Below, piece by piece: positions 1-10,100 of a stretch of DNA of 64,000 nucleotides. The DNA comes from WS-9 sp036274595. GTDB lineage: Bacteria > Eisenbacteria > RBG-16-71-46 > SZUA-252. A program made the position numbers and the translations under genes. The stretch is from assembly GCA_036274595.1 (NCBI GenBank), contig DASUFL010000082.1, positions 1 to 64,000 of the forward strand. The letters are read 5' to 3'. A model generated the notes under the pieces. The model worked only from the letters and a program-made list of their open reading frames with translations, had not been told where the DNA came from and did not search any database. The first letter of the stretch is position 1. Every line of letters starts with the position of its first letter.

Positions 1-952
1 GGATCTCACCGCGCTCGGAGTCGAGGATCGCGACCCGGTCCGAGCGGCTCACGGCCACCGCGACTGGATGCCACGGCACGCCCGCGCCGCCGAGCGCGCG
101 CTCGATCCGGAGCGCGCCCTGGTCGTCGAGCACGAGGAGGCGCTGCCCGCGCGCATCCACGGCGTAGAGGAATCCTGCCTGGTCCACGGCCACGTCCCCG
201 GCGCCGCTCGGCGTGAGCGAGTCCGCGACCGCCGGCGCGATCTGGCCGTTGTTGCCGAACCGGCGGAGCTTCCGTCCGGCCGTGTCGAGGAACCAGCCTC
301 CCGAGGTGGGGAGGAAGACCGCGGCCTCGGGGCTGCCGGCCGACGCCTCGGGCGCCAGGAAGCGCGATTGGCGCGAGCGCTCGAGCCGGTCGTCGAGCCG
401 GATGAGATCCCGGTCGCGCGCGCCGAGCAGCCACAGGTCGCCGAACGGATCGACGAGGAGGCGCGCTCCCGGGTCGGCGGCGTCGGTCGCGACGGTCCCG
501 CCGAAGGAGCGGACCCCGAGGAAGTGCCCCGCCGGATCGAACGCGATGAGCGCGTTCTTGCCCCGGTCGAGCACGAGAAGGGATTGCCTGCGATCGATCG
601 CGAGATCCGAGGGGAGCGAGAACGACTGGTCGTCGTCCCCGTAGCCGCCGAGATCCCAGAGGGGCTGCCCCGCGGGATCGAGCTTCACGATCCGCCGCGC
701 GGCGGCGTCGAGCACGTAGAGGCAGTGGTTCGCGTCGAAGGCGATGCGCGTGGGGTGCGGCACGCCGAGCCGGTCGAGCGTCGCGGCGTCCAGCACGCGC
801 TCCGCGCGCAGCGCATGCGGGGGGCCGGGGCGGCTTTCGGTGCCGACGTCGGGAGCCGCGCGGATCGCGGCGGGAACCAGAGCCACCGCGAGGAGCGGCG
901 CCAGGACGATGGACCGAAGCGGGAAGGAGACTGCGGGGGCACGACCGCTCAT
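1..952 (-). CDS. Secreted NHL-like beta-propeller protein, C-terminus beyond the window
   Basis: An open frame runs from an ATG at 952 to the window edge without a stop (about 317 codons visible). The N-terminus looks like a signal peptide: a few charged residues, then a hydrophobic run (about residues 12-28) ending near AIRAA. The body has repeated units in which a hydrophobic residue is followed by D-x(4)-L-x-V-L-D and then a K/R-L-D turn, for example IAFDANHCLYVLDAAARRIV. This is typical of NHL/6-bladed propeller proteins. No enzymatic motif is visible. It lies 43 bp after a secreted DUF5683-like gene and is probably co-transcribed with it. Exact role unknown; propellers of this kind usually bind ligands or proteins outside the cytoplasm. 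Confidence 0.6.
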   Translation of the reverse strand, partial: MSGRAPAVSFPLRSIVLAPLLAVALVPAAIRAAPDVGTESRPGPPHALRAERVLDAATLDRLGVPHPTRIAFDANHCLYVLDAAARRIVKLDPAGQPLWDLGGYGDDDQSFSLPSDLAIDRRQSLLVLDRGKNALIAFDPAGHFLGVRSFGGTVATDAADPGARLLVDPFGDLWLLGARDRDLIRLDDRLERSRQSRFLAPEASAGSPEAAVFLPTSGGWFLDTAGRKLRRFGNNGQIAPAVADSLTPSGAGDVAVDQAGFLYAVDARGQRLLVLDDQGALRIERALGGAGVPWHPVAVAVSRSDRVAILDSERGEI

Positions 953-995
953 GGAATTCCGTGGCGCTTGGAGCGCGGCGGAGCGGTGGATATCG

Positions 996-1844
996 CTAGA
1001 ACCGGCGCTCGACCACCAACCTCCCGCCGTCTTCGACGGCATCGGCGTACACTCGCGTCCCGGCCCGGATCGCGCTCTCGCCCCGGGCCGCCTTCGAGGC
1101 CCTGTGTCTCAGCATCTGGACGTCGATCACGCTGACGACGCGATTCAGGATCGCGGCCGCAAAGGAGTACTTCGCCTTGTTGTGCGCGCGGTTGCTGGTC
1201 TCGCGGGTGTCGGTGTACTCGGCCTGGAGCGCCGGCGTGCTCCACGACCAGGCCTTGTCCCCCGTCGGCAGATGCTCCGCGACGAAGGCATCCTGGGCCG
1301 CGGGATCGCCGGGATACGTGTCGCGCGCCTCGCGCCTCAGATCCTCTTCGTAGCTCCCGGGCCCTTCCCCGCTCGAGGACACGTACTGCCCCACGAGACG
1401 CCAGTAATCATCGCTCTCCTTGCTGACGCCCACGCCCGCGTTGAGCTGCGCCTGCTCGATGTAGTCGTCCTGACGGAGATTCCCGGCCACGGTCCAGTAG
1501 GTGAAGTTCGCCCAGATGAGCCCTTCGGCGATGAAGAAGCCGGTCGCCCGTCCCTTCTCCCCCATCGACATCTCGCCCAGGCCGGGAAGGATGAGCGAAT
1601 AGAGGAGCGCTTTCTTGCTCGACGTCGGCGGGGCCGGAGCCGAGCCCATGGCTGGCGGAGGCGACGCGGGATCGGTCGTCTGGACCAGCCAGGCTTCGCC
1701 ATAGAGCGCGGGCAGCGGCGCCCACGCGGCGCGGGCCGGCGATTCCGTGCTCGCGCGGGCAAGCGCCGGCAAGGCTGCCGCCAGGAGCGCGGCCGCCATC
1801 AGGAACCGGATCGTGATGTCAGTACTTTTTGACGAGGCGTACAC
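996..1844 (-). CDS. Secreted DUF5683-like protein
   Basis: About 282 aa with a hydrophobic N-terminus (FLMAAALLAAALPALARA) that looks like a signal peptide. After a Pro/Ser-rich linker comes ALLYSLILPGLGEMSMGEKG, which resembles the 'LPGxGQxYxGxxxxG' hairpin of DUF5683/TM2-type proteins, then aromatic-rich segments and a conserved-looking NRVVSVIDV helix near the C-terminus. The upstream gene (1819-2685) shares the same skeleton (LILPGTGHLYAG and NRIVSAVDV), so the two look like tandem diverged paralogues. The start is uncertain: GTG at 1844 overlaps the upstream stop by 26 bp, and ATG at 1799 would give a signal without positive charge. Function unknown; a cell-envelope location is inferred. 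Confidence 0.6.
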   Translation of the reverse strand: MYASSKSTDITIRFLMAAALLAAALPALARASTESPARAAWAPLPALYGEAWLVQTTDPASPPPAMGSAPAPPTSSKKALLYSLILPGLGEMSMGEKGRATGFFIAEGLIWANFTYWTVAGNLRQDDYIEQAQLNAGVGVSKESDDYWRLVGQYVSSSGEGPGSYEEDLRREARDTYPGDPAAQDAFVAEHLPTGDKAWSWSTPALQAEYTDTRETSNRAHNKAKYSFAAAILNRVVSVIDVQMLRHRASKAARGESAIRAGTRVYADAVEDGGRLVVERRF

Positions 1845-2685
1845 CAAATGCGTTCTCGCTGTTGAACGGCTTGGTCCTCACCTTGAAGTGAAGCGTTGCG
1901 TCGGAGCCGATGTTGAGGGTTGGCTCCTTTTTCGTCAACCGCAGGACGTCGACCGCGCTCACGATCCGGTTCACGAACGCGACCACCACGGCGTAGCGCG
2001 CATTCTTGAAGAAATTGTTGCTGTCGTTCCGGATGCCGTAATAGTAGCGGCGATTGTCCGAGTCCTGCTTCGAATTGTTGTAATCGTCCCACCCCTGCCA
2101 GTAGTAGTCGAGCTTCCCGATGTCCTCGTAATACTGCTGGGTGTTGTTCTCCTTGAAGTACGAGATGATGCTGTCCTGCGGCGATCCGGCGCAGCCGCAG
2201 TCCGAGATCCACTTCTCGTAATCCCAGTGGTCGTCGGCGAACGCCTCGAACTGGTTCTCCTTCTGCGCGCCTCGGTCGTGGTAGTAGAAGTACGTGAGCC
2301 ACGTCGCTCCTTCCACGCCCAGGTGCGCCCATCCGCGCTTGTATCCCGCGTAGAGATGCCCGGTGCCGGGAAGGATCAGGTTGTAAATGAAGGCTCGTCC
2401 CGAGGAGGCGTGGTGCTCCGTATCGAGGACCGGATTCTGGTCGTCCACGACGGTCCCGGGATGCATGTCCTGGTGGCTCGTGGAATCGGCGATGGAGCGC
2501 TGGGCGAGCAGAATCTCCTGAGGCGTCGCGTCCTCAAAATCCAATGGGGAGGCGTGGACGCAAGGGGAGACGACGAGGGCGGCCCCGAGAATCGCGAAGG
2601 CGATGGCAACGATGCGGGTCAGGTTACGGGTCCCTTCGGCCGGCACGGATAATGATAACGACAACACCTTATTATATCGACACAT
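1819..2685 (-). CDS. Secreted DUF5683-like protein, paralogue, Asn/Tyr/Asp-rich
   Basis: About 288 aa. The N-terminal hydrophobic stretch IVAIAFAILGAALVVSPCVHA is a likely signal peptide. FIYNLILPGTGHLYAGYKRG is the DUF5683-like glycine hairpin, and VNRIVSAVDVLRL matches a C-terminal motif of the neighbouring paralogue. The middle is unusually rich in Asn, Asp and Tyr, and the codons are visibly less GC-rich than those of other genes here. Start: ATG at 2685 lies four bases after the stop of the M6 protease gene, which would suit translational coupling; a TTG at 2700 and a GTG near 2646 are alternatives, the last giving a more conventional signal peptide length. Function unknown. Confidence 0.6.
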   Translation of the reverse strand: MCRYNKVLSLSLSVPAEGTRNLTRIVAIAFAILGAALVVSPCVHASPLDFEDATPQEILLAQRSIADSTSHQDMHPGTVVDDQNPVLDTEHHASSGRAFIYNLILPGTGHLYAGYKRGWAHLGVEGATWLTYFYYHDRGAQKENQFEAFADDHWDYEKWISDCGCAGSPQDSIISYFKENNTQQYYEDIGKLDYYWQGWDDYNNSKQDSDNRRYYYGIRNDSNNFFKNARYAVVVAFVNRIVSAVDVLRLTKKEPTLNIGSDATLHFKVRTKPFNSENAFGVRLVKKY

Positions 2686-2689
2686 AGGC

Positions 2690-5600
2690 CTACCGCACAA
2701 CGGCGAATTTTTGGAATTGGACGTCCGAGGCCCCGTCCCTCTTGGCCTCGAGGCGTACTACGTAAACACCGCTCGCCAGATTGTTGAGCAAGATTCTGGC
2801 CACATTTTGCGTCGGAGCGGTGGAGGGGGTCAGTCGCTGCACCTCCCGCCCGGTGGGATCGAGCACGCGAATGACGACCTCGGTGACCCCCGCGCCCAGC
2901 GTGTAGGCCACTCCGATCTCGTTGCCTCGGGCCGGGTTCGGGAAGCAGTAGACGGAGCCCGGGGCGAGGGCCGAGGCGACGGGGGCCGCGGTCACGAGAA
3001 CCGTGTCCTCGAGGACCGACGTCCGGCGCCGGTTGCCTCCCCATTCCTGCCACGGGAAGCGCGACGACACCCCGTCAGTGGTAAAGAAGGCGCTGTCCGC
3101 CCGCGCCGGGAGCTGGTACGCCGCGAGGCTTCCGTCGAAGCCGCCGCCCGCCACGAGGTGCGTCCACGCGGCCCCCGGTGGATCGGGGGGAAGGTCGGCC
3201 CCGTTGAGCGACGTGAGCAGAGGCGTGTCGTCGGCCGCGCCCGGAACGGAGATGGGCCAGCCCGAGGTCACGCGTCCGTCCGGCTCGAGCGCGACGACGA
3301 TTCCATTGCCGAGGGCGATGACCGCCTCCGGGCGGCCGTCCTGGTCCACGTCGCCCAGGAGCGGCGAGCCGGTCCCCCCGGTCGCATAGGCGCCGAAGCG
3401 CGAGCCGAGCGGCACAGGCCAGCCCTGGAGCTCGACCCCGTTCCGGCTCCACCGATGCGCGTTCCCCTGGAGATCGACGGCGAGGATCTCGGGGAATCCG
3501 TCGCCGTCCATGTCTCCCGCAGCGATCGGGCCTCCGATGCCTGCCAGGGCCACGACCGGCCAGCCCTCACGCTCGGCGCCCGTCATGTCGTAGCAATGGA
3601 TCGTTCCCTGCGCGGGATCGGCCGCGATCAGCTCGAGATGGCGATCGGGGGCGCGATCCATGTCGACGCCGAGGAGATAGGGCGCGTAGTTGGGCCCGCC
3701 CGAGGGCCAGCTCGCGATGAATCGCTCGGGATTCTTTCCCGTCTGCTCGACGATGCGGATCGTTCCGTTCGAGAGCGCGAACGCGACGTCGTAGCCGCCG
3801 GCGCCCACGAACCGTCCCACCGCGAGATTGCTCGAGACCGGCGACGCGACGGGCGACCCGCCGGCCACGAGCGTGTCCGCGATCTCGGTGAGCCGCGGCG
3901 GCTGGAATGGATCCTCGGAGGGCGTGATCGCGAAGACGCGGCCGTCGCTGGCGCCCACGATCACCGCGCCGCCCGGGGCCAGGACCGGCGGCGTCGTCGC
4001 GAGCACCGACAGGTCGTTCTCGTCGAGCGCCGGCGGCCATCCTGGGATCAGGAGCGAGGACGGGTCGGTCCGGAGCCGCGGCCTGTAGGCATACACGCGC
4101 CCGTCCACCCCGGTCGCGATCACGGCGGAGCCGTGCACGTCGATCGCCGCATTCGGGCGGTAGAGGGAATCCGCGAAGAGCACCGGCTGGAGGAGGCGCG
4201 ACGGCGCCGCGGCCCACTCGCCGGTGGGGCGGCTCGTGTACCACGGCGATCCGTCCGCGGCCCACGCGAAGATCAGGCTGTCCGCCGCGGTCACGACCGA
4301 CCGGGTGCCGTCATGGAGGAAGCTGCCGTACGTCGGCGCGCTCCCGGTCAGCTCGTGCTGGGCCGAGACGGGCCACCCCGCGAGCCTCCACTCCGAATCG
4401 ACCTGGATCCCCATGTCCACGTCCGGCGCGGAGAGCACGTTGACCCGCACGTGGCTCCGGCCGCCGTCGTTGGTGCGCGCGGAGGGATTGCTGTCGTCGT
4501 CGAGCCGCGTGTGGTTCCCCACGTAATAGGGATCGAACGGGCTCCCGAAGAAGTAGGCGGAATTCGGATCGCCGATGTCGGCGATGCCGTCCGCCTCCAT
4601 CAGGCGCACGCCGCGCCGCTCGGGATTGGAATTGACGCCGAGATCGGGGTTCGCGTTCGGCCCGCAGAGGAACGTGGTGTTGTCGATCGGCGTGCAGATG
4701 ACGGTCTGGTCGATGTGCCACATGAGGATCCCTTCGCCGGGGAGGAGGAAGTCGTACTCCCGGTTCCCGAGGGAATCCGCGGGATCCACGCTCGACAGCC
4801 CCGGCCCGAGAATCACGTCCGTGGTCGAGTCGCGATCGAGGTAGATCGTGTTGTCGTGGTTGAGGTCGGCCTGGCGATTCTCGATCAGAAGCGCCTCGTC
4901 GGAGCCGAGCGGGACTTGGAGCACCCGATTCGAGAGCTGCGACGATCGGAGCGAGGTCGTGAGCGCGTGCCCGGGATCGACCGTCTCGATGCCGTCGGGC
5001 CAGAGGGTCGTCTTGCACCAGGGATCGAGGCTCACCGGCAGGATGCCGGACGCCAGCACGATCTCCCCCGTCGACTCCACCTGGACCGCGCTCCCGAGCA
5101 GGTACCCGGAGTCCATGTTGCTCCACACGCCGACCGCGGGAAAGAACGTGTTGATGTCGTAGAGATCGGGGAGCCCCTGCGTGTGGCCGAACTCATGCGC
5201 CATCGTTCCGTTGAGCGCGCCGAGGTAGCCGTCCTGGTTCTCCGTCTCCGGCATCACGATGCCGCCGCGCAGGAAGAGTCCGCCGCTCACCTCGATCGAA
5301 TCGTTGAGCCCGATCTGGAACGTGGGGATGTCGCGCTGGCTATCGCCGAGCACGTCCGCCTGGAAGTCGGAGCCCGCGTGAAAGAGGATGACGACGTCGA
5401 ACTGGCTCCAGGGGATCGTGTCGGAGTTGTCCGCGGCCGTGACCGCGTCCTTGAAGAACCGCTGCGCCTCCTGATACGACGACTGCCCCAGCGTCCAGGG
5501 CCCGTACGCGCCGGTGTCGCGAAGCCGGTAGGCCGAGCTGTCGGCGTGCGGGTAGACGTCGTAGGTGATCACGAGATTGCCGAACGACTGATCCCGCCAG

Positions 5601-6115
5601 TAGCGCGCCATCGCCTCCATGTGCGACATGAAGTAGTTCCGGTCGTGCGGCGGCGGATCGATCACGATTCCGAGGGCCTGGCCGTCGCGCATGTCGAACC
5701 GGCCGTCGGGCGTCGAGGTCTGGGGGCCGAGGCTGTCGTTCTGGAAGTCGATCCGGATGCCGACCACCCGGATGGTCTCCGGGATCCCCGAGACGAAGGG
5801 GGTCGTCCGCGCGAGCTTCCCCGCCCGCGGCGCGAGGAGCGGCAGGCGTCCCCCGGTGATCCAGGGGGCCGCCTGCCCTGCGGGTCCGAAGTGGTCCGGG
5901 AACGCGGAGCGGAGTGCGATCTTTCGCTGGAGGACCGAGGGAGGAAGCGCGGCGCGGCCCGGCGCCACGCGTGCGGCCTTGGGACCGCGCGTGATCTTGA
6001 GCGACGCGCGCCCGCTCGGGGCCGCCTGGGAAACAGAGGGAGCCAGGCCCATCCAGGCCTGGCTCCCGAGAAGGATGAAGAGGGCTCCTGTCGCGAACCC
6101 TCGGCGGGCGGTCAC
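2690..6115 (-). CDS. Secreted M6-family (immune inhibitor A-like) metalloprotease with FG-GAP-type repeats and T9SS-type sorting tail
   Basis: 1141 aa from a GTG at 6115, with a signal peptide ending around SVSQAA (residue 32). The zinc motif HEFGHTQGLPDLYD (about residues 305-318) carries the HExxH pair and the GLPDLYD extension typical of M6 domain proteases. Residues about 550-1000 contain repeated blocks such as DMDGDGFPEILAVDLQGN and DVDQDGRPEAVIAL, the calcium-binding FG-GAP/VCBS-like repeats of a beta-propeller. The last 90 residues (VYCFPNPARGNEI ... LASGVYVVRLEA) form a FlgD-like T9SS C-terminal sorting domain. It starts 7 bp after porV and lies in the same block as porU, so it is a natural cargo of that system. 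Expected to be an exported peptidase; substrate unknown. Confidence 0.85.
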   Translation of the reverse strand: MTARRGFATGALFILLGSQAWMGLAPSVSQAAPSGRASLKITRGPKAARVAPGRAALPPSVLQRKIALRSAFPDHFGPAGQAAPWITGGRLPLLAPRAGKLARTTPFVSGIPETIRVVGIRIDFQNDSLGPQTSTPDGRFDMRDGQALGIVIDPPPHDRNYFMSHMEAMARYWRDQSFGNLVITYDVYPHADSSAYRLRDTGAYGPWTLGQSSYQEAQRFFKDAVTAADNSDTIPWSQFDVVILFHAGSDFQADVLGDSQRDIPTFQIGLNDSIEVSGGLFLRGGIVMPETENQDGYLGALNGTMAHEFGHTQGLPDLYDINTFFPAVGVWSNMDSGYLLGSAVQVESTGEIVLASGILPVSLDPWCKTTLWPDGIETVDPGHALTTSLRSSQLSNRVLQVPLGSDEALLIENRQADLNHDNTIYLDRDSTTDVILGPGLSSVDPADSLGNREYDFLLPGEGILMWHIDQTVICTPIDNTTFLCGPNANPDLGVNSNPERRGVRLMEADGIADIGDPNSAYFFGSPFDPYYVGNHTRLDDDSNPSARTNDGGRSHVRVNVLSAPDVDMGIQVDSEWRLAGWPVSAQHELTGSAPTYGSFLHDGTRSVVTAADSLIFAWAADGSPWYTSRPTGEWAAAPSRLLQPVLFADSLYRPNAAIDVHGSAVIATGVDGRVYAYRPRLRTDPSSLLIPGWPPALDENDLSVLATTPPVLAPGGAVIVGASDGRVFAITPSEDPFQPPRLTEIADTLVAGGSPVASPVSSNLAVGRFVGAGGYDVAFALSNGTIRIVEQTGKNPERFIASWPSGGPNYAPYLLGVDMDRAPDRHLELIAADPAQGTIHCYDMTGAEREGWPVVALAGIGGPIAAGDMDGDGFPEILAVDLQGNAHRWSRNGVELQGWPVPLGSRFGAYATGGTGSPLLGDVDQDGRPEAVIALGNGIVVALEPDGRVTSGWPISVPGAADDTPLLTSLNGADLPPDPPGAAWTHLVAGGGFDGSLAAYQLPARADSAFFTTDGVSSRFPWQEWGGNRRRTSVLEDTVLVTAAPVASALAPGSVYCFPNPARGNEIGVAYTLGAGVTEVVIRVLDPTGREVQRLTPSTAPTQNVARILLNNLASGVYVVRLEAKRDGASDVQFQKFAVVR

Positions 6116-6122
6116 TTGGGCT

Positions 6123-7094
6123 CTAGAAGTGATACCCGGCGGAGAAGCGGTTCACGCGGTCGAGGAACTCCGACTGCGGGATGTTGGCGAAATCGAGCCG
6201 GAAGTTGTGATACTCGAGTCCGAATCCGTACGTGAAATCCTCGACGGTGCCGACCGGGTCGCTGTAGTACCCCAACCGGAGCGCGAGGAGATGATTGAAC
6301 TCGTACTCGGCGCCCGCCCCCCACTGATCGATCGCGAGCGTGCGCCCCGGGAGGAGGAAGCGGGTGGCGTCGGCCGAGATCGTCACGCGGTGGACGTTGG
6401 CGTCGATCGGCGCCCAGGCGAACCCGACGCGGACGTTCCGCCCGAGAGGATCCGACTGATCCTCGTCGATGTAGGCGATGTCGGGGCCGATGTTGTAGAG
6501 GCCCGCGCCCAGAGACGCCCTCTGGCTCAGCTTGTAGAGCCAGCCGAAGTCGGCGGCGAACGTCGTGCCGCGGCCCGCGCGGCCGTCCAGGGTCACGTCC
6601 TCGGGAGCGAGGTCGACGCGGACGAGCTTCAGCGCGACGCCGAAGCCCATGTTGGGAATGAGGTCGGTACCGTACGCGATCGCAGGGGCGATCTCGTTGC
6701 TCGTGAACTCACGGATGTCGTTTCCATCCGCGTCCGTCGCGGTGCTCTTGCCGTAGCTCAGGTAGCCGAAGCTGGCGCCAAGGCCGCCTAAGCCCTCGAC
6801 CCGCTGCGCGTAGCCGATATAGGAGAAGTTCACGTCATCGGCGAGGTCGGGAACGAGCTTGGTATAGGTGAGCGCCACGTCGTGCCCGCGCACGAAGGCC
6901 AGGGCGGCGGAGTTCCACCACACGGAGTTGCCGTCGCCGACGAACGCCACGCCGGTATGGCCCATACCGTCGCTTCGGGCGCCCGGGGCGATCAGGAGGG
7001 ACTGGGCCCCCGCTTCGGACTGAGCCTGGGCGGACCCGAACGCACCCGCGATGAGGGCGAGGGCGAGACAGGCCGGCAGTAGGATACGACTCAT
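6123..7094 (-). CDS. porV: PorV/PorQ-family outer-membrane protein (T9SS component)
   Basis: 323 aa beta-barrel protein with a clear signal peptide (ILLPACLALALIAGAFGSAQA). The opening SLLIAPGARSDGMGHTGVAFVGDGNSVWWNSAALA is split across residues 28-62 and has the ARSxGMGxTGVA and NP/NSAALA features of the PorV/UPF0164 family. The rest alternates like beta strands and ends in FSAGYHF, an aromatic C-terminus typical of outer-membrane barrels. In Bacteroidetes PorV shuttles T9SS cargo to the PorU sortase, and here porU lies just upstream. The ATG at 7094 is chosen because AAGGAGG sits 8 bases before it; a longer in-frame start would pass through the promoter region. PorV versus another member of the family cannot be settled without alignment. 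Confidence 0.75.
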   Translation of the reverse strand: MSRILLPACLALALIAGAFGSAQAQSEAGAQSLLIAPGARSDGMGHTGVAFVGDGNSVWWNSAALAFVRGHDVALTYTKLVPDLADDVNFSYIGYAQRVEGLGGLGASFGYLSYGKSTATDADGNDIREFTSNEIAPAIAYGTDLIPNMGFGVALKLVRVDLAPEDVTLDGRAGRGTTFAADFGWLYKLSQRASLGAGLYNIGPDIAYIDEDQSDPLGRNVRVGFAWAPIDANVHRVTISADATRFLLPGRTLAIDQWGAGAEYEFNHLLALRLGYYSDPVGTVEDFTYGFGLEYHNFRLDFANIPQSEFLDRVNRFSAGYHF

Positions 7095-7152
7095 TCGAAA
7101 ACCTCCTTCGGATGAAAAAAATAGGGACGCAGACGCGCCCCGACGGACATCA

Positions 7153-7181
7153 AGGATATCGAAGAACCTCTGGAGGGTCAA
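7153..7181 (-). promoter_or_regulatory. Sigma70-type promoter of porV
   Basis: On the minus strand TTGACC (7181-7176) is followed after exactly 17 bases by TATCCT (7158-7153). The predicted start of transcription near 7146 leaves a leader of about 50 bases containing AAGGAGG before the porV ATG. It lies in the 103 bp gap after porU, so porV can be transcribed separately from the dnaE-porU operon. Confidence 0.6.
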
Positions 7182-7197
7182 GCGGTTGGCTCCTTGA

Positions 7198-10100
7198 TCA
7201 TTCGGTCCGGAGGGCCCGTCCGACGGCCTTGGCGCGGCCGCCCGAGGAGGACTCGGCGGTGACGGAGAATAGGTACACTCCAATGGCCACATTTTCTCCC
7301 TCGGAATCGCGCCCGTCCCAAGGGATGTAGTTCTCCCCGGCGCCGCCGTCCCACTCGATCTCCCGGACCCGCCGGCCGGCCACCGTCAGGATCTTGATTC
7401 TAAGCTTGGCCGGCTGGTTGAGTCGCGCGTGGAGATAGGTCTCCCGGGGGAACGGATTCGGGTAGTTGAAGACCTGGTCGAGGCGGAGCCCCGTGCCCGA
7501 CGTCGCCTCGGTCGCCACGTCCACGATCACGTTCGCCACGCCGATGTTCCGGAACGTGTCCGACGCATGGATCTCGAGCCGGTGGGACCCATCCTGGAGT
7601 CCCGCCGGAATCGTGAATTCCACCTGCCCGGTGGTGTAGCTCCCCTGGTCGTACGCGAAGCCGGACGTGAGCTCGTAGGGCGTGCCGCGGTCGTCCACGA
7701 TCACGAAGATCGAGTGCGCGTTGTCGAGCCGGGTGAGATCGATGCCGCTCGAATCGGAGAGCACGAGCGTGATGCGGCTTCCTGGATGGAGGAGCGAGTC
7801 GGGCCCTGAGGGATAGACCACCTGGATGGTCGGCGGCGTCGCGTCCACGCGCGGCGACGAGGCGGCCGCGATCCGGAGCGAATCCACGGCGAGCCCCACG
7901 CCGCGCCCTCCGGCCTGGGACAGGAGCGCCCGGACCTTCCCGCCACGCCCGACGAGGCGGCCGTCGGTCGGCACCACGAAGGTCACCTCGAAGGAGCCGT
8001 GGTCGAGCGGCACGGTGCCGCGGAAGATCGTGGGGCCGGGGATCTGGTAGGTCTGGCGGCTTCCGTCCTTCGGCGCAATCTGCGTCCGAACGAACGGAGG
8101 TCCCTGGAGCAGGAGATCGGCGGTGCCCATCGAGACCTGGTCGCGGGTGGAATCGGCCGGCCCCATCACCGCGTGGCCGCGCAGGGTCACGACGTCCCCG
8201 CGAAGGACCGAGTCGAGAGGCTGCTTCTCCCACACGCCCGCTCCCCGCGGGAGCGGCGGCCGGAGGGCCGGATCGCCGAGGAAGCCGTACTTGCGAACCG
8301 TGTGGTTGCTCGTGCTCGCGAGCTCGTTCTTGGCGCGCGCGAAGGCAAGCCCCGCCGTGCGCAGCGTGTCCACGCGCGGCGCGAGCGGAAAGAGCTCGTC
8401 GAGGAAGCTCTCGTTCAGCGGGCCGCTGTTCGAGGGAAAGACGAGCCCGCTCGCCGCGAGCGAGGCGACCGCGCCCCCTCCGGGGAGCGTGAGGAGGAGC
8501 TCGCCGAGCCCCTCCCCGCTCGGCTCGTCGAACTTCCCGACCGTGCAGCTGAAGTAGCCGAAGATCGACGGGCGCGTCGCGTTGGTGAGACGCGTCGCGT
8601 CGGCCGAGCGGAAGACCTGCTCGTCCGCGAGCACCTGGTCCGAGCCGTGGCCGATGTAGTTCGTGAACCACGCGCCGCGATTGATCTGGGCGATGAACTC
8701 CTCGCGTGCGGCGGGCTTCGACTGGTGGGTCGTGTCGGAGAAGGCGAAGTCGTTCAGATAGACCTTCGCCCGCTCGATCGGATAGGGCATGTGGAGCCCG
8801 TCCGCGCGCTCCGACTGGCGCACGTGCTCGTTCCCCACCGGATCGCTCTCGTCCCTTTGCACCGCGTCGTCGGCGCAGAGGATCGCGCGGGCGCGCCACA
8901 TGTCGAAGTCCTGGCTCGCCTCGTACGCGCGGAGCTTGCCGGTGGTCAGGGTTTGCGCCTCGGCGGTCGTGCCGGCCGGGAGCCGCCCGACCGCGAGATC
9001 CAGGAGGAGATCCCCCGGCCCGTCGAGGATTCCGTAGAAGTCGTCCGAGCTGTACTGCTGGAGAGTCGTCGCGTCGTAATAGTTGGAATAGGTCGGAACG
9101 AGGTCGGGCGTCCCAAAGCCGATGTAGTTCTTCGGGTCGAGCGTCGCGTCGCCGAGGAGGCAGAGGTAGCTCGGCGGCTGCCCGGTCCAGTGCGCGGCCG
9201 CGTACTGCATGAGATTCCGGATCGCAACGGGACTCGGCAGCCCCGCCCCGAGCTGCGCGAACACGCGCTCCGTGGTCGCGATGCGCACCCGGGGCGCGGG
9301 AATGCCCTCGAGGCCGAGCGAGCGGTAGGCGACGAGCGACTCCGCCGCGGCGAGGAACGCGGGGGGCGCGACGATCAGGTAGTCGGCCCCGTTCGATGGA
9401 TCGAGGAGGTCCGCGATCGTGTGCGCGCTCGACGTGGGAGCGTAGACCGAGATTCCAGGCGTCGCGGCGCGCGTGGTCGAGACGAGCGAGTAGCGGGGCC
9501 GGTATCCGGCGCCGGCGCTGTCCTCCACGGTCCATGCGAACGGCGCCGCGCCGCCCGAGACGAATCCCCCCACGAGCCGGACCGGGCTCTCGGGGTCGGT
9601 CCGGTCGAGGAGCCAGACTGCGGACGTGTCGGCGATGCCGCTGATCTGGTAGCGAACCGGGGCGTTCGGCAGCGAATCGGGAGCGGCGAACTGGAGCGTG
9701 TCGTTGACCGCCAGGAGCTGCCGCGGATAGCCGATCTCGAACCATGCGAGATAGGAGCGATCCGAGCGCTGCGGGAAGGGGCCCGGATCGGTGAGCGCGG
9801 GCACCTCGACATCGAGCGTGTCCCGCCCCTGGGTGTGGAGCCCGGTCGCCGTGAGATCCTGGTGGAGCGACAGATCCCATCCCGCCGTGTCCACGAGCGC
9901 GCGATTCCAGTAGATCCGCGCGACGTGATCGGGGATGCCGGCGCCGAGCGAGCTCCCGACGCCCCACACCCGGACCAGCACGTCCGCGGGTCCCCCAGGC
10001 TGGGCGCCCGGCATCGTGAGATCGAAGCGAACGCGCGAGCCCTGGAAGAGGATCCGGTTGAACCACCGCTCCCAGCGCACTCCCGTTTCGAAGAGGTCGG

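Noticed and set aside
2603..6235. Plus-strand open frame of 1210 codons opposite the M6 protease
   Set aside because: Arg/Glu/Val/Pro-rich with no domain; a mirror of high-GC coding on the other strand, where a protease with clear motifs lies.
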